From the NCBI RefSeq assembly GCF_900130125.1, contig NZ_FQXY01000011.1:868001-932000 (forward strand): a DNA stretch of 64,000 bases, written 5' to 3'. This DNA comes from Bacteroides congonensis. Lineage in GTDB: Bacteria > Bacteroidota > Bacteroidia > Bacteroidales > Bacteroidaceae. Of the stretch, positions 10,634-20,058 are shown in pieces (the first letter of the stretch is position 1; each line of letters begins with the position of its first letter). The position numbers and the translations under genes are program-made. The notes beneath the pieces were generated by a model. The model had not been told where the DNA came from. It searched no databases and worked only from the letters and a program-made list of their open reading frames with translations.

Positions 10634-12034
10634 ATGAAGAACAAATTTATATCATTTATTATTTTATTATTTTGTCTGACAGAATCAAAGAGTCAAGAGC
10701 TTTTCGTGCATGAACGCTCACATAACTATGAATGGCCTACAGACTCATTAGTATTGAAAAAGTTAGACCAATGGCAAGACCAGAAATTCGGAGTTATCTT
10801 CCATTGGGGGCTGTATAGTGTGCCCGGCATCGTTGAATCGTGGGCACTCTGTTCCGAAGATGTAGACTGGATCAGCCGCTATGGACATAACAACTACCAA
10901 GAATTCAAGAATTGGTATTGGAACGAACTGAGCCGGCAGTTCAATCCCACCCATTTTGATCCCACACAATGGGCTGATATCATGAAACAGGCGGGAATGA
11001 AATATATGGTGTTCACTACCAAACACCATGACGGTTTCTGTATGTTCGACAGCCGATATACAGATTTCTCCATCGCGAAAGGTCCTTTTAAGGAGAATCT
11101 CAAAGCCGATGTTGCCCGCCATGTATTTAACGCTTTTCATAAGGCGGGTTTCATGACGGGTGCTTACTTTTCCAAGCCGGATTGGCATAACCAGGATTAT
11201 TGGTGGGATTATTTCGCAACTCCCAACAGAAACGTAAACTACAAGATTGAACGCCATCCCGAAAAATGGGAAGCTTTCAAAAACTTTACTTATAACCAGA
11301 TCGAAGAACTTATGAGCGGTTATGGGCCGATAGATATCCTTTGGTTGGACGGCGGTTGGGTGTCCATTCGTAACAAACAGGATATTGATATTCCACGAAT
11401 AGCCAACATGGCACGAGAAAAGCAGCCCGGGATATTGATAGTGGACCGTACCATAAGCGGTCGATATGAAAACTATCAAACTCCTGAGCGGTCGATACCC
11501 GAGACGCAGCTTCCTTTTCCGTGGGAAAGTTGTATTACCTTGACTACAGACTGGGGATGGGTAAAGAACGCCAAATACAAAACTCCCAATCAAGTTATTT
11601 CCATGCTGATGGAGGTAGTTGCCAAAGGTGGTAGCCTACTTCTCGGAGTAGGGCCTACCGCAGATGGTATTATCGAACAACCTGCTGTAGAACGTCTTGC
11701 CGAGGTGGGGCGCTGGATGCAGAAAAATGGAGAGGCTATATACAATACTCGCATCACTTCCAATTACCATTCCAATAATGTGTGGTTTACTGCAAACAAG
11801 AACGGGAAAACACTGTATGCGCTTTATGCTCTGCCGGAAGGTGAAAAAATACCTGCAAGTATAGAATGGGAAGGGAATATCCCTGCAAAAAATAGTCGGA
11901 TTAAGTTGCTAGCCTCCGGTCAGAAAGTGAAATGGACGACAAAAGATAATGATAAAGTTATCCTTACTGTTCCTGATAAATATGTAGGCAGTACGGAACC
12001 ACTTGCCTTTCAATTGGAAATTTCCGGTAAATAA
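10634..12034 (+). CDS. GH29 alpha-L-fucosidase
   Basis: This secreted retaining exo-alpha-L-fucosidase of family GH29 removes fucose from glycans. It has a signal peptide (cleaved around ESKSQ) and the family signatures FGVIFHWG, KHHDGFCMFDS and ILWLDGGW, the last holding the probable nucleophile Asp239. Its 466 residues fit a catalytic domain with a short C-terminal beta domain. It follows the susCD operon after 138 bp and precedes the lyase/hydrolase fusion by 124 bp, so it may be a separate transcript. The acid/base residue could not be fixed by eye, as is common in GH29. Confidence 0.9.
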   Translation: MKNKFISFIILLFCLTESKSQELFVHERSHNYEWPTDSLVLKKLDQWQDQKFGVIFHWGLYSVPGIVESWALCSEDVDWISRYGHNNYQEFKNWYWNELSRQFNPTHFDPTQWADIMKQAGMKYMVFTTKHHDGFCMFDSRYTDFSIAKGPFKENLKADVARHVFNAFHKAGFMTGAYFSKPDWHNQDYWWDYFATPNRNVNYKIERHPEKWEAFKNFTYNQIEELMSGYGPIDILWLDGGWVSIRNKQDIDIPRIANMAREKQPGILIVDRTISGRYENYQTPERSIPETQLPFPWESCITLTTDWGWVKNAKYKTPNQVISMLMEVVAKGGSLLLGVGPTADGIIEQPAVERLAEVGRWMQKNGEAIYNTRITSNYHSNNVWFTANKNGKTLYALYALPEGEKIPASIEWEGNIPAKNSRIKLLASGQKVKWTTKDNDKVILTVPDKYVGSTEPLAFQLEISGK

Positions 12035-12158
12035 CGTGAGTTCGTTATGTTGAACTGACGTAATTGTAGAATCCAGTAGTTTTGAAGTTCGGATTGAAGC
12101 CTTTTCACAAAATGCTCGGTTCGAAGACAAAAAATGAAATAAAAAAATATTCGTAATT

Positions 12159-14480
12159 ATGATAAAGGCAATACTTCTCTTCTTATGTGCTTCCTGCTTC
12201 GCTTTCTCCCTGCAGGCTCAGTGGATATGGGACAGGAATAAACTGGAAGAGATAAAAAGAGAGATTCAATCATTCACTTACGCCAACGCTTACCGTCAAC
12301 TGAAAGACGATGCAGAGAAAGCAATGGAAGCGCCTGCTTACTCCGTCACTTTCAAGCAAAAACCGGCTCCTGGTAAAGAACCTCACGACTACGTAAGTCT
12401 GAGCCGTTACTTCTGGCCTAATCCTGCAAATGAAAATGGACTTCCTTACGTATATCGCGATGGTGAATCCAATCCGGAATTGGAGAACTATGACCGTATC
12501 CCCTTGGGGGAGATGGCAAAAAATGTCACAACATTGTCTTTGGCCTGGTATTATAGCGGTGAAGAGCGCTATGCCCGTAGGGCAGTAAAACTACTCCGTA
12601 TCTGGTTTCTGGACAAAAAGACGCGAATGAATCCTAACCTGAACTATGCGCAGTTTATCCCCGGTACAAAGGGAAATAGCGGAAGACCGTCAGGGCTCAT
12701 CGACAGCTATTCTTTTGTAACTATGCTGAATGCTGTCAAACAGCTTGAGGGTTCGAAAAGTTACACAGCCAAGGACCGTTCAGGACTGGAAAAATGGTTT
12801 TCCGACTTCGCCACATGGTGGCAAAACAGTGACTTGGGTAAGGTGGAACGGGCACAAAACAACAACCATGGCACCACGTATGACATGCAACTCACCGTAT
12901 TTCTCCTTTTCTGTGGTGATACCATCTCTGCGCGACAAATTATCAATGAATTCCCTGCTCGCCGGCTCTACAAACAAATACAGCCTGACGGAAGCCAACC
13001 CCGCGAACTACACCGGACACTGGCCTTCCATTACTCTGTATATAATCTCCAATTCTTCGTGGACATGTGCGCCATAGCCCGTAGTCAGGGAATCGAGCTT
13101 TACAAGGCAATATCTCCTGATGGAAGAAATATCTGCAAGGCTGTTGATTTTCTAACTCCTTATTTAGGTAAAGACGTGTCTGTATGGCCTTATAAGCAGA
13201 TAAACGGCTGGGAAGAAAGTCTACAATTTCTGTGCGAACAGCTTTATCGCATGGCTGACATAGTACCCTCACGGCAAGATTATATGAAACTATACAAGCA
13301 ATACGGTAAGCAAGGCCTGAACAACCGTAAACGACTGCTTTATGGAGCATCGGATCCAATAAGGGATGCCTTTTCTTATGCTGACAAACAACTTAAATAT
13401 ACATCACTTTGTGCAGACAGCATCCTCTCCACTTCTCTGAAGAAGGAGCTTGTCATTCCTCGTTGTCTTAACAAAGACGGTAGTCTTCGTCTGGTTAATC
13501 CGGCAGACTGGTGTTCCGGTTTCTTTCCCGGTTCCTTATGGTTGGTTTATCATTATACGAAAGATGAAGCTCTACGGAAACTTGCTATTCGATATACCGA
13601 ACCCGTGAAAAAGGCCAAAGATCATGTATTTTCTCATGATATTGGTTTCAAGGTATTCTGCTCTTCAGGTAATGCTTATAAAGAAATCCGAAGTGATGAA
13701 TACCGTGAGGTAGTATTGAAAGCTGCCCATAGTCTTGCCACCCGTTATAACCCACATTTGAAAGTAATCCGGTCATGGGATTTCAGCCGGCATAAATGGC
13801 AGTACCCGGTCATTATAGACAATATGATGAATCTGGAGCTTCTCTTCGAGGCATCTCTGCTGACAGGTGACAATGCATTTTACGATATAGCCAATGCCCA
13901 TGCCGCAACCACTCTGAAAAATCATTTCCGTGCGGATTATTCTTCTTGGCATGTAGTGGACTATGACACTATTTCAGGAAAGGCACGGCTTAAACAGACA
14001 CATCAGGGGTATGCCGACTCATCAGCATGGGCTCGCGGACAAAGTTGGGCGCTATATGGCTTTGCTATGACATACCGGTACACAAAAAACAAAAAATATC
14101 TTCATCAGGCACAACACATAGCGGATTTTATCTTCACTCATCCTAACATGCCGTCAGACTTCGTCCCCTATTGGGATTTTAATGATCAGAAAATACCTGA
14201 TACCTTCCGTGACGTATCCGCAGCATGTGTCTGTGCTTCAGCATTGTATGAATTGGCTACATACAATCCAAATCGGAAAGAACAGTATGTGGCATGGGCT
14301 GATCGAATTCTAGCAAGTCTCTTGCAAGACTATCTAGTAGAAGAAGGGAAGTGTAAAGGCTTTCTGCTGTTACACTCCGTAGGCAACATGCCGTCGAAAG
14401 ACGAAATAGATGTACCTATCTCATATGCTGATTATTATTTCCTTGAGGCGTTGTTAAGGAGAGATAGTTTATCAAAGTAA
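12159..14480 (+). CDS. Fusion enzyme: PL38-like polysaccharide lyase + GH88 unsaturated uronyl hydrolase
   Basis: The N-terminal half (about residues 20-390) is an alginate_lyase-type (alpha/alpha) toroid resembling PL38, with the NNNHGTTYD motif supplying probable catalytic Asn236, His237 and Tyr241. The C-terminal half (about 405-773) is a complete GH88 unsaturated glucuronyl hydrolase: DWCSGFFPGSLW, HDIGF with Asp494, and IIDNMMNL with Asp554. The 60-residue spacing matches the catalytic Asp pair of Bacillus GH88. A beta-elimination product with a 4,5-unsaturated uronate would be the direct substrate of the second half. A signal peptide is present (LQAQ). No frameshift or stop lies between the halves. 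Confidence 0.85.
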   Translation: MIKAILLFLCASCFAFSLQAQWIWDRNKLEEIKREIQSFTYANAYRQLKDDAEKAMEAPAYSVTFKQKPAPGKEPHDYVSLSRYFWPNPANENGLPYVYRDGESNPELENYDRIPLGEMAKNVTTLSLAWYYSGEERYARRAVKLLRIWFLDKKTRMNPNLNYAQFIPGTKGNSGRPSGLIDSYSFVTMLNAVKQLEGSKSYTAKDRSGLEKWFSDFATWWQNSDLGKVERAQNNNHGTTYDMQLTVFLLFCGDTISARQIINEFPARRLYKQIQPDGSQPRELHRTLAFHYSVYNLQFFVDMCAIARSQGIELYKAISPDGRNICKAVDFLTPYLGKDVSVWPYKQINGWEESLQFLCEQLYRMADIVPSRQDYMKLYKQYGKQGLNNRKRLLYGASDPIRDAFSYADKQLKYTSLCADSILSTSLKKELVIPRCLNKDGSLRLVNPADWCSGFFPGSLWLVYHYTKDEALRKLAIRYTEPVKKAKDHVFSHDIGFKVFCSSGNAYKEIRSDEYREVVLKAAHSLATRYNPHLKVIRSWDFSRHKWQYPVIIDNMMNLELLFEASLLTGDNAFYDIANAHAATTLKNHFRADYSSWHVVDYDTISGKARLKQTHQGYADSSAWARGQSWALYGFAMTYRYTKNKKYLHQAQHIADFIFTHPNMPSDFVPYWDFNDQKIPDTFRDVSAACVCASALYELATYNPNRKEQYVAWADRILASLLQDYLVEEGKCKGFLLLHSVGNMPSKDEIDVPISYADYYFLEALLRRDSLSK

Positions 14481-14486
14481 TTTAGA

Positions 14487-15263
14487 CTATATGACCTTAA
14501 AATGTCTCAGCGCTTTATACAGTCCATCATTTTCTACAGTATCAGTGACAAAGTCTGCTGAAGTTTTAACGGCCTCTGACGCACCGCCCATAGCTACACC
14601 GATTCCTGCCGCTTTTAACATGGAAATATCATTGCCGCCATCGCCGCATGCCATGATTTCTGAAACATCAATTCCATAATATTCCGCAAATGCCGAAAGG
14701 CCGGAAGCTTTGCTAACCCCTGCTACATTGATGTCTGCAAATGAAGGATACCAACGTGAAGCACAAAGGTTCGGCAGGTGAGGCATCACTTTTTGCTCTG
14801 TTTCATAATCAAAATAAAAGCAAAGCTGGCAACATTCTTTCTTATCGAACATTTTCTCAATATCTACAACCGGAGGAATAGGATGTTCGACAATTCTGGC
14901 TAATTGCTCTACGGTCGGTGTCATCTGATTAACAAATACCCCCTCGTCCAATTCAAGAGCAATAGCAAAATCAAACTCTTTTGCTATTGCTATCGACTTC
15001 CTGAAATCTTCTTTCGGGATTGGAAACCTTTTTATAACGCTGCCATCACGCATGATACAATCCGCTCCATTCAATGCAGCTACTCCGTCATAGGGAACAG
15101 CATTGATTTCGTGGAGATCACCGGCAGCTCTGCCCGTAGCAATCACTATCTTTACTCCGTTGTCATGGGCTTTCTTAAGAGCCTCAATAGAAGAATGTGG
15201 TACCTTATGGGTTTCAAAACTTATCAAAGTTCCATCCACATCAAGCATTATAACCTTTATCAT
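14487..15263 (-). CDS. Cof-type HAD-superfamily phosphatase
   Basis: This cytoplasmic phosphatase hydrolyses small phosphorylated metabolites such as sugar phosphates or flavin/pyridoxal phosphates. It shows HAD motif I DVDGT with Asp8/Asp10, motif II IATGR, a Lys in the GKAS-like stretch (SKASGL) and motif IV GDGGNDISML. The IIB cap and the 258-residue length fit the Cof family. It is convergent with the lyase fusion gene (6 bp between stops) and lies 4 bp downstream of the DUF4419 gene on the same strand, so they probably form an operon. The substrate cannot be predicted. Confidence 0.88.
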   Translation of the reverse strand: MIKVIMLDVDGTLISFETHKVPHSSIEALKKAHDNGVKIVIATGRAAGDLHEINAVPYDGVAALNGADCIMRDGSVIKRFPIPKEDFRKSIAIAKEFDFAIALELDEGVFVNQMTPTVEQLARIVEHPIPPVVDIEKMFDKKECCQLCFYFDYETEQKVMPHLPNLCASRWYPSFADINVAGVSKASGLSAFAEYYGIDVSEIMACGDGGNDISMLKAAGIGVAMGGASEAVKTSADFVTDTVENDGLYKALRHFKVI

Positions 15264-15267
15264 ATTA

Positions 15268-16671
15268 TTATATTCGTGAACCGTTTATTTTTATATCAGT
15301 ACTGGGTAACAGGGCTTTAATACGCCCTATTTCTTCTTTGGTAACTTTTCCATATAGTACCAGGTTTCCAATCTTTATTTTTGATATTTCATCGGGAATA
15401 TCTACTTTATCAATGAATCTTATTTCTAATCTTTTTATTTCTTTGAGTTCCAATAGGACAGAAGGAAATTCTTTTACTCTGATAACAATGCCATTGCCCC
15501 AACCATCTTTTAGGGAATCAGCACTTAGCTTGTTTTTTAATCTATCATTTCTGACATCTTTCTTTCTGACCATCCAGCCAATCTGTGGCCTAAGGGCAAA
15601 ATTTTTCTTGTTTTGTTTCAATCCGATAAAACCTGCCCAAAGTTCTAATGGAGTGCTTTTGACGGTATCGCTATATACTTCCTGATACTTTAAATCCACT
15701 TTTACTATTTCATCCGGCAGGCAGTTTGTTCTTTCGAGTTGTTTCAGGTTATTTCTTTTTCCTTCTTTGTCATAAGGGAAGAATTTTACGATCCATCCGT
15801 CAATGATGTCGGGTGCTCCATATTTTTCTTGTGAATGACATTTGAACATATTACGCCAAAATTCCTTATTTACTTCACCTTTGGATGCTTTTACGAATTC
15901 GTTCAAAAGAGGTTCCAGTTCGGAAATCCACCATTCAAGTTCATAGCCTTTTAGTTTTTGGGCTTTATCCAGTACTTTTTCCCAATCTTCAGGAGTCCCT
16001 TCAAGGGTTATTTCAGGAATTCCACAAACCACACGCATAATTATAAATTCAAAATAAGGTTTGACGGTTTCCATGATTGTTATTTCAGAAGCAATTTTCT
16101 CTACGGGAGTTGTTGTAGAAAAATTGCAGGTAAGCAGTTCGGTCAGGTTATTACCGGCGTATTTTTGTATTTGTCCGGTGAATTTGGAGAAGATTCCTTC
16201 CCATGCAAGAGCAGGGTCGTCCGGTTTCTTATCTGCTGAGACGATTAGGGACAGTTTGCCGGAGAAATCAGCAAAATAATGTCTCATAGTTTCCTGATTG
16301 GCATTTATATGTTGTGCAAATCCCTGGCTGATAAGCAACCAAATTATATCCGGAGATAAAACAAATGGTCTGTGGTCTGCATAAGCCTGATACATACCGT
16401 TGAAAAAAGAATTATAACCGTAAGACACGAGACTGTCGGGAGCTTCACTTTTGGCGAGGATGTTATATGGTATTTTGAGATTATCCTGTTTTACCTTATA
16501 AGGCGCCAAGTCCATCTCCGATAAGATTAGCCTTTCGTAAATCTCATTATGGGAATGCAGTTCAAGCAGTTCTTCGGGCTTTGAGAGTTTTTCAATTTTA
16601 AAAGTAACTTTTTTCTGTGCAACTGCTGAAATACAGCAAAGCATTAATAAGGAAAATAGCACATTTCTCAT
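15268..16671 (-). CDS. DUF4419 secreted protein
   Basis: This is a 467-residue protein of the DUF4419 family, whose function is unknown. The signal peptide MRNVLFSLL...VAQ sets the start at 16671; the frame extends further upstream to 16803, but that part encodes a second hydrophobic stretch before the true signal peptide. Conserved family text includes HRPFVLSPDIIWLLISQG and a C-terminal leucine-rich-like stretch. It is probably co-transcribed with the HAD gene. No catalytic residues are recognised. Confidence 0.8.
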   Translation of the reverse strand: MRNVLFSLLMLCCISAVAQKKVTFKIEKLSKPEELLELHSHNEIYERLILSEMDLAPYKVKQDNLKIPYNILAKSEAPDSLVSYGYNSFFNGMYQAYADHRPFVLSPDIIWLLISQGFAQHINANQETMRHYFADFSGKLSLIVSADKKPDDPALAWEGIFSKFTGQIQKYAGNNLTELLTCNFSTTTPVEKIASEITIMETVKPYFEFIIMRVVCGIPEITLEGTPEDWEKVLDKAQKLKGYELEWWISELEPLLNEFVKASKGEVNKEFWRNMFKCHSQEKYGAPDIIDGWIVKFFPYDKEGKRNNLKQLERTNCLPDEIVKVDLKYQEVYSDTVKSTPLELWAGFIGLKQNKKNFALRPQIGWMVRKKDVRNDRLKNKLSADSLKDGWGNGIVIRVKEFPSVLLELKEIKRLEIRFIDKVDIPDEISKIKIGNLVLYGKVTKEEIGRIKALLPSTDIKINGSRI

Positions 16672-16824
16672 GATACTAAATTTATAGTGTTGTAATATAA
16701 TCTCCCAAATATAGTAGATAATATGCAAAAATAATATTATTACGGGTAGGTTTGACATGAGATTGAATGTTTTTTGACTTATATCTATAAAAATCATAAC
16801 CATATTATTTCTTGAACCGATAAG

Positions 16825-16870
16825 CGGGAATTATTCGGGAATTTATAGTAAGTTTGCTCTGCTAATTCCC
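16825..16870 (+). promoter_or_regulatory. Promoter -7 element and GGGAATT repeats upstream of dinB
   Basis: CGGGAATT occurs at 16825-16832 and 16836-16843 (11 bp apart, one helical turn), with an inverted copy AATTCCC at 16864-16870. Between them lies TAAGTTTG (16849-16856), which matches the Bacteroides -7 consensus TAnnTTTG. No good -33 element is present at the usual distance. The repeats flank the promoter like an operator. Confidence 0.4.
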
Positions 16871-16874
16871 TAAA

Positions 16875-17966
16875 ATGAGTCAGAGAAAAATTATACATAT
16901 TGACATGGACGCCTTCTATGCCTCTGTAGAACAGCGTGATAACCCGGAACTTCGTGGTAAGCCTTTGGCGGTAGGTCATGCTGAAGAGAGGGGAGTCGTG
17001 GCTGCTGCCAGCTACGAGGCCCGGCGTTACGGAGTCCGTTCCGCTATGTCTTCACTAAAAGCGAAGCATCTTTGTCCCCAACTTATTTTTGTATCCGGCA
17101 GGATGGATGTCTATAAGTCTGTTTCCCGGCAGATACATGAGATTTTTCATGAATATACCGATATTATTGAACCTCTTTCTTTGGATGAGGCTTTTCTGGA
17201 TGTAACGGAAAATAAAAAAGGTATCTCTTTGGCTGTGGATATAGCGAAAGAGATTAAACAGAAGATTCGCGAACAACTGAATCTGGTAGCGTCTGCCGGA
17301 ATATCTTATAATAAATTCCTGGCTAAAATAGCTTCCGATTATCGCAAACCGGATGGATTATGCACCATCCATCCGGAACAGGCACTTGATTTTATAGCCC
17401 GTCTTCCCATCGAATCTTTTTGGGGAGTAGGTCCTGTAACTGCCAAAAAGATGCATTTGCTTGGTATCAGTAATGGATTCCAATTACGGAAATGTTCCCT
17501 TGAGATGTTGACAGCGCACTTTGGTAAAGTGGGAGCTCTTTACTATGAATGTGCACGCGGTATTGACGAACGTCCGGTGGAAGCAGTCCGTATCCGTAAA
17601 TCCATCGGGTGTGAACGTACGTTGGAACGGGATATTTCGGCTCATTCTTCTGTTATTATCGAACTGTATCACGTGGCGGTAGAATTGATTGAACGCCTGA
17701 ACCGTAAAGATTTTAAAGGGAATACACTGACACTGAAAATCAAGTTTCATGATTTTAGTCAGATAACCCGAAGCGTCACCCAGTCACAGGAACTGACAAC
17801 TTTGGACAGGGTGCTTCCACTAGCCAAGGAATTACTTAAAAGCGTAGAATATGAACAGCACCCGATCCGGCTTATCGGACTTTCCGTATCCAATCCGAAA
17901 GAAGAAGCGGATGAGCAACATGGTGTCTGGGAGCAGTTGAGTTTTGAATTTAGTGACTGGGAATAG
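16875..17966 (+). CDS. dinB: DNA polymerase IV (Y-family)
   Basis: This is a translesion DNA polymerase. Catalytic carboxylates are visible in IDMDAFYASVEQ (Asp10, Asp12) and SLDEAFLDV (Asp104, Glu105). The palm/fingers and little-finger domains fill the normal 360-residue length, and the C-terminus carries a sliding-clamp-binding motif, QLSFEF. The upstream gene is divergent, so dinB is probably monocistronic. Repeats flanking its promoter may be damage-response operator sites, which is inference. Confidence 0.96.
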   Translation: MSQRKIIHIDMDAFYASVEQRDNPELRGKPLAVGHAEERGVVAAASYEARRYGVRSAMSSLKAKHLCPQLIFVSGRMDVYKSVSRQIHEIFHEYTDIIEPLSLDEAFLDVTENKKGISLAVDIAKEIKQKIREQLNLVASAGISYNKFLAKIASDYRKPDGLCTIHPEQALDFIARLPIESFWGVGPVTAKKMHLLGISNGFQLRKCSLEMLTAHFGKVGALYYECARGIDERPVEAVRIRKSIGCERTLERDISAHSSVIIELYHVAVELIERLNRKDFKGNTLTLKIKFHDFSQITRSVTQSQELTTLDRVLPLAKELLKSVEYEQHPIRLIGLSVSNPKEEADEQHGVWEQLSFEFSDWE

Positions 17967-18041
17967 TACGATTTTTGAAGTATGTACTTTTTTGTCATCA
18001 GGTTCGTATGATTTGCTCACCTTACTTTTATAGAGATACGC

Positions 18042-18049
18042 TATCTTTG
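18042..18049 (+). promoter_or_regulatory. Putative -7 element for the heparinase-like operon
   Basis: TATCTTTG matches TAnnTTTG and lies 25 bp before the chosen start codon. The nearest upstream TTTG (18012-18015) is 26 bp away, longer than usual, so only the -7 element is well supported. Confidence 0.45.
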
Positions 18050-18073
18050 TCCTGCTTAAATGAACAAAATACC

Positions 18074-20008
18074 ATGAATCGAATGAAACATTTGCTTTGT
18101 GTTCTCCTGGTAGCAGCTTTGGGAAGCTTCTCTTTCAAAGCTGACGCTTACACTGAACGCAACATGCTGCAAAAAGCGGCAGACGAAGCTACGTTGAAAA
18201 ACGCGTTAGTAATGAAACAAGCCTGGGTACCATATCCTGCTTATACAGACCGCGCCGCCTGGGACTCACTGATGGGCCCCAACAAACAACGTCTCATCGA
18301 AGCCGGTGAGAAACTCCTCAACTACAAATGGCAATTGATTCCTGCCACCGCTTATTTGGAATACGAACGCAGTGGTAACCGGAAAGTGATGGAAGTTCCT
18401 TATGACGCCAACCGCCAGGCACTCAATGCGCTGATGCTTGCCGAATTGGCCGAAGGCAAAGGACGCTTTATCGACCAGTTGATGAATGGAGCCTATATGA
18501 GCTGCGAAATGAATTCATGGGTTTTATCCGCACACTTGCCCCGTCAGAGCAGTAAACGTTCACTTCCCGATTTCCGTGAACAGATTATCGACCTTGGTTC
18601 AGGCGGCTACGGAGCTTTGATGGCTTGGGTACACTATTTCTTCCGCAAGCCATTCGATAAAATCAATCCTGTCGTATCTTTGCAAATGCGCAAGGCAATC
18701 AAAGAACGCATCCTCGACCCGTATATGAATGATGATGATATGTGGTGGATGGCTTTCAACTGGCAGCCGGGGGAGATTATCAACAACTGGAATCCCTGGT
18801 GTAACTCCAACGCGCTGCAATGTTTCTTCCTGATGGAAAACAACAAGGAAAAGTTGGCTAAAGCCGTCTATCGCTCTATGAAATCCGTAGATAAGTTCAT
18901 CAATTTCGTGAAATCCGATGGCGCTTGCGAAGAAGGAACATCCTATTGGGGACATGCTGCCGGAAAACTCTATGACTATCTTCAGATTCTCTCCGATGGT
19001 ACAGACGGTAAAATTTCTCTTTTTAACGAACCGATGATTCGCCGGATGGGAGAATATATGTCCCGTTCTTATGTTGGCAATGGCTGGGTAGTGAACTTTG
19101 CCGATGCTTCAGCACAGGGTGGAGGTGATCCTCTGTTGATTTACCGTTTCGGAAAAGCTGTAAACAGCGATGAAATGATGCATTTTGCCGCTTACTTGCT
19201 GAATGGTAGAAAACCATATGCTTCTATGGGCAATGATGCTTTCCGCTCACTCCAATCCCTGCTTTACTGCAATGACCTGGCGAAAGCAACCCCGAAACAT
19301 GATATGCCGGACGTGACTTGGTATCCTGAAACGGAATTTTGTTATATGAAGAATAAAAATGGATTGTTCGTTGCCGCCAAAGGCGGATTCAATAACGAAA
19401 GCCATAATCACAACGATGTAGGAACTTTCTCTTTATATGTGAATACCATTCCTGTATTTATCGACGCAGGGGTAGGAACTTATACCAAACAGACTTTTGG
19501 TAAAGACCGCTATACGATATGGACGATGCAGAGCAATTATCATAACCTGCCGATGATAAATGGTGTAGCACAGAGATACGGTCAGCAATACAAAGCTACG
19601 AATACTGTTTGCAATGAGAAGAAACGCACTTTCTCTACGGATATTGCTACTGCTTACCCTGCGGAAGCCAAAGTGAAAAACTGGAATCGCTCTTACACAC
19701 TGGATGACCGCAAACTGACTATTGCGGACAACTATACATTGGACGAAGCAGTAGCCCCCAACCAACTGAATTTCCTGACTTGGGGAAATGTAACTTTCCC
19801 GTCACCGGGCAAAGTACGTGTCGAAGTGAAAGGACAGAAAGTCGAATTGGATTATCCCTCTCAATTCAAAGCCGAACTGGAAACCATCAAATTGGATGAT
19901 CCGCGCCTTTCTAATGTGTGGGGTAAGGAGATTTATCGAATCACACTGAAGACAGAAGAAAAGAAAGTGTCCGGAAATTATAAATTTGTCATCCAACAAG
20001 TAAAGTAA
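18074..20008 (+). CDS. Heparinase II/III-type polysaccharide lyase
   Basis: This exported (alpha/alpha)6-toroid plus beta-sandwich lyase would cleave uronic-acid-containing polysaccharides by beta-elimination. The signal peptide MNRMKHLLC...FKADA fixes the start at 18074. An N-terminal helical toroid with NNWNPWCNSN is followed by the heparinase II/III domain with SHNHND (His444, His446, Asp448) and DAGVGTYT. Its 644 residues are normal. The exact PL family and substrate (glycosaminoglycan or other) cannot be decided by eye. A small secreted protein follows after 50 bp and is probably co-expressed. There is no susCD pair next to it. Confidence 0.8.
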   Translation: MNRMKHLLCVLLVAALGSFSFKADAYTERNMLQKAADEATLKNALVMKQAWVPYPAYTDRAAWDSLMGPNKQRLIEAGEKLLNYKWQLIPATAYLEYERSGNRKVMEVPYDANRQALNALMLAELAEGKGRFIDQLMNGAYMSCEMNSWVLSAHLPRQSSKRSLPDFREQIIDLGSGGYGALMAWVHYFFRKPFDKINPVVSLQMRKAIKERILDPYMNDDDMWWMAFNWQPGEIINNWNPWCNSNALQCFFLMENNKEKLAKAVYRSMKSVDKFINFVKSDGACEEGTSYWGHAAGKLYDYLQILSDGTDGKISLFNEPMIRRMGEYMSRSYVGNGWVVNFADASAQGGGDPLLIYRFGKAVNSDEMMHFAAYLLNGRKPYASMGNDAFRSLQSLLYCNDLAKATPKHDMPDVTWYPETEFCYMKNKNGLFVAAKGGFNNESHNHNDVGTFSLYVNTIPVFIDAGVGTYTKQTFGKDRYTIWTMQSNYHNLPMINGVAQRYGQQYKATNTVCNEKKRTFSTDIATAYPAEAKVKNWNRSYTLDDRKLTIADNYTLDEAVAPNQLNFLTWGNVTFPSPGKVRVEVKGQKVELDYPSQFKAELETIKLDDPRLSNVWGKEIYRITLKTEEKKVSGNYKFVIQQVK

Positions 20009-20058
20009 AATAAGAAGATAGAAAAAAATAAAGGTATAAACATTTAAATCACAGTAAG

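Noticed and set aside
10763..11593. 276-codon open frame on the minus strand
   Set aside because: It is antisense to the well-supported GH29 gene, with no family motif.
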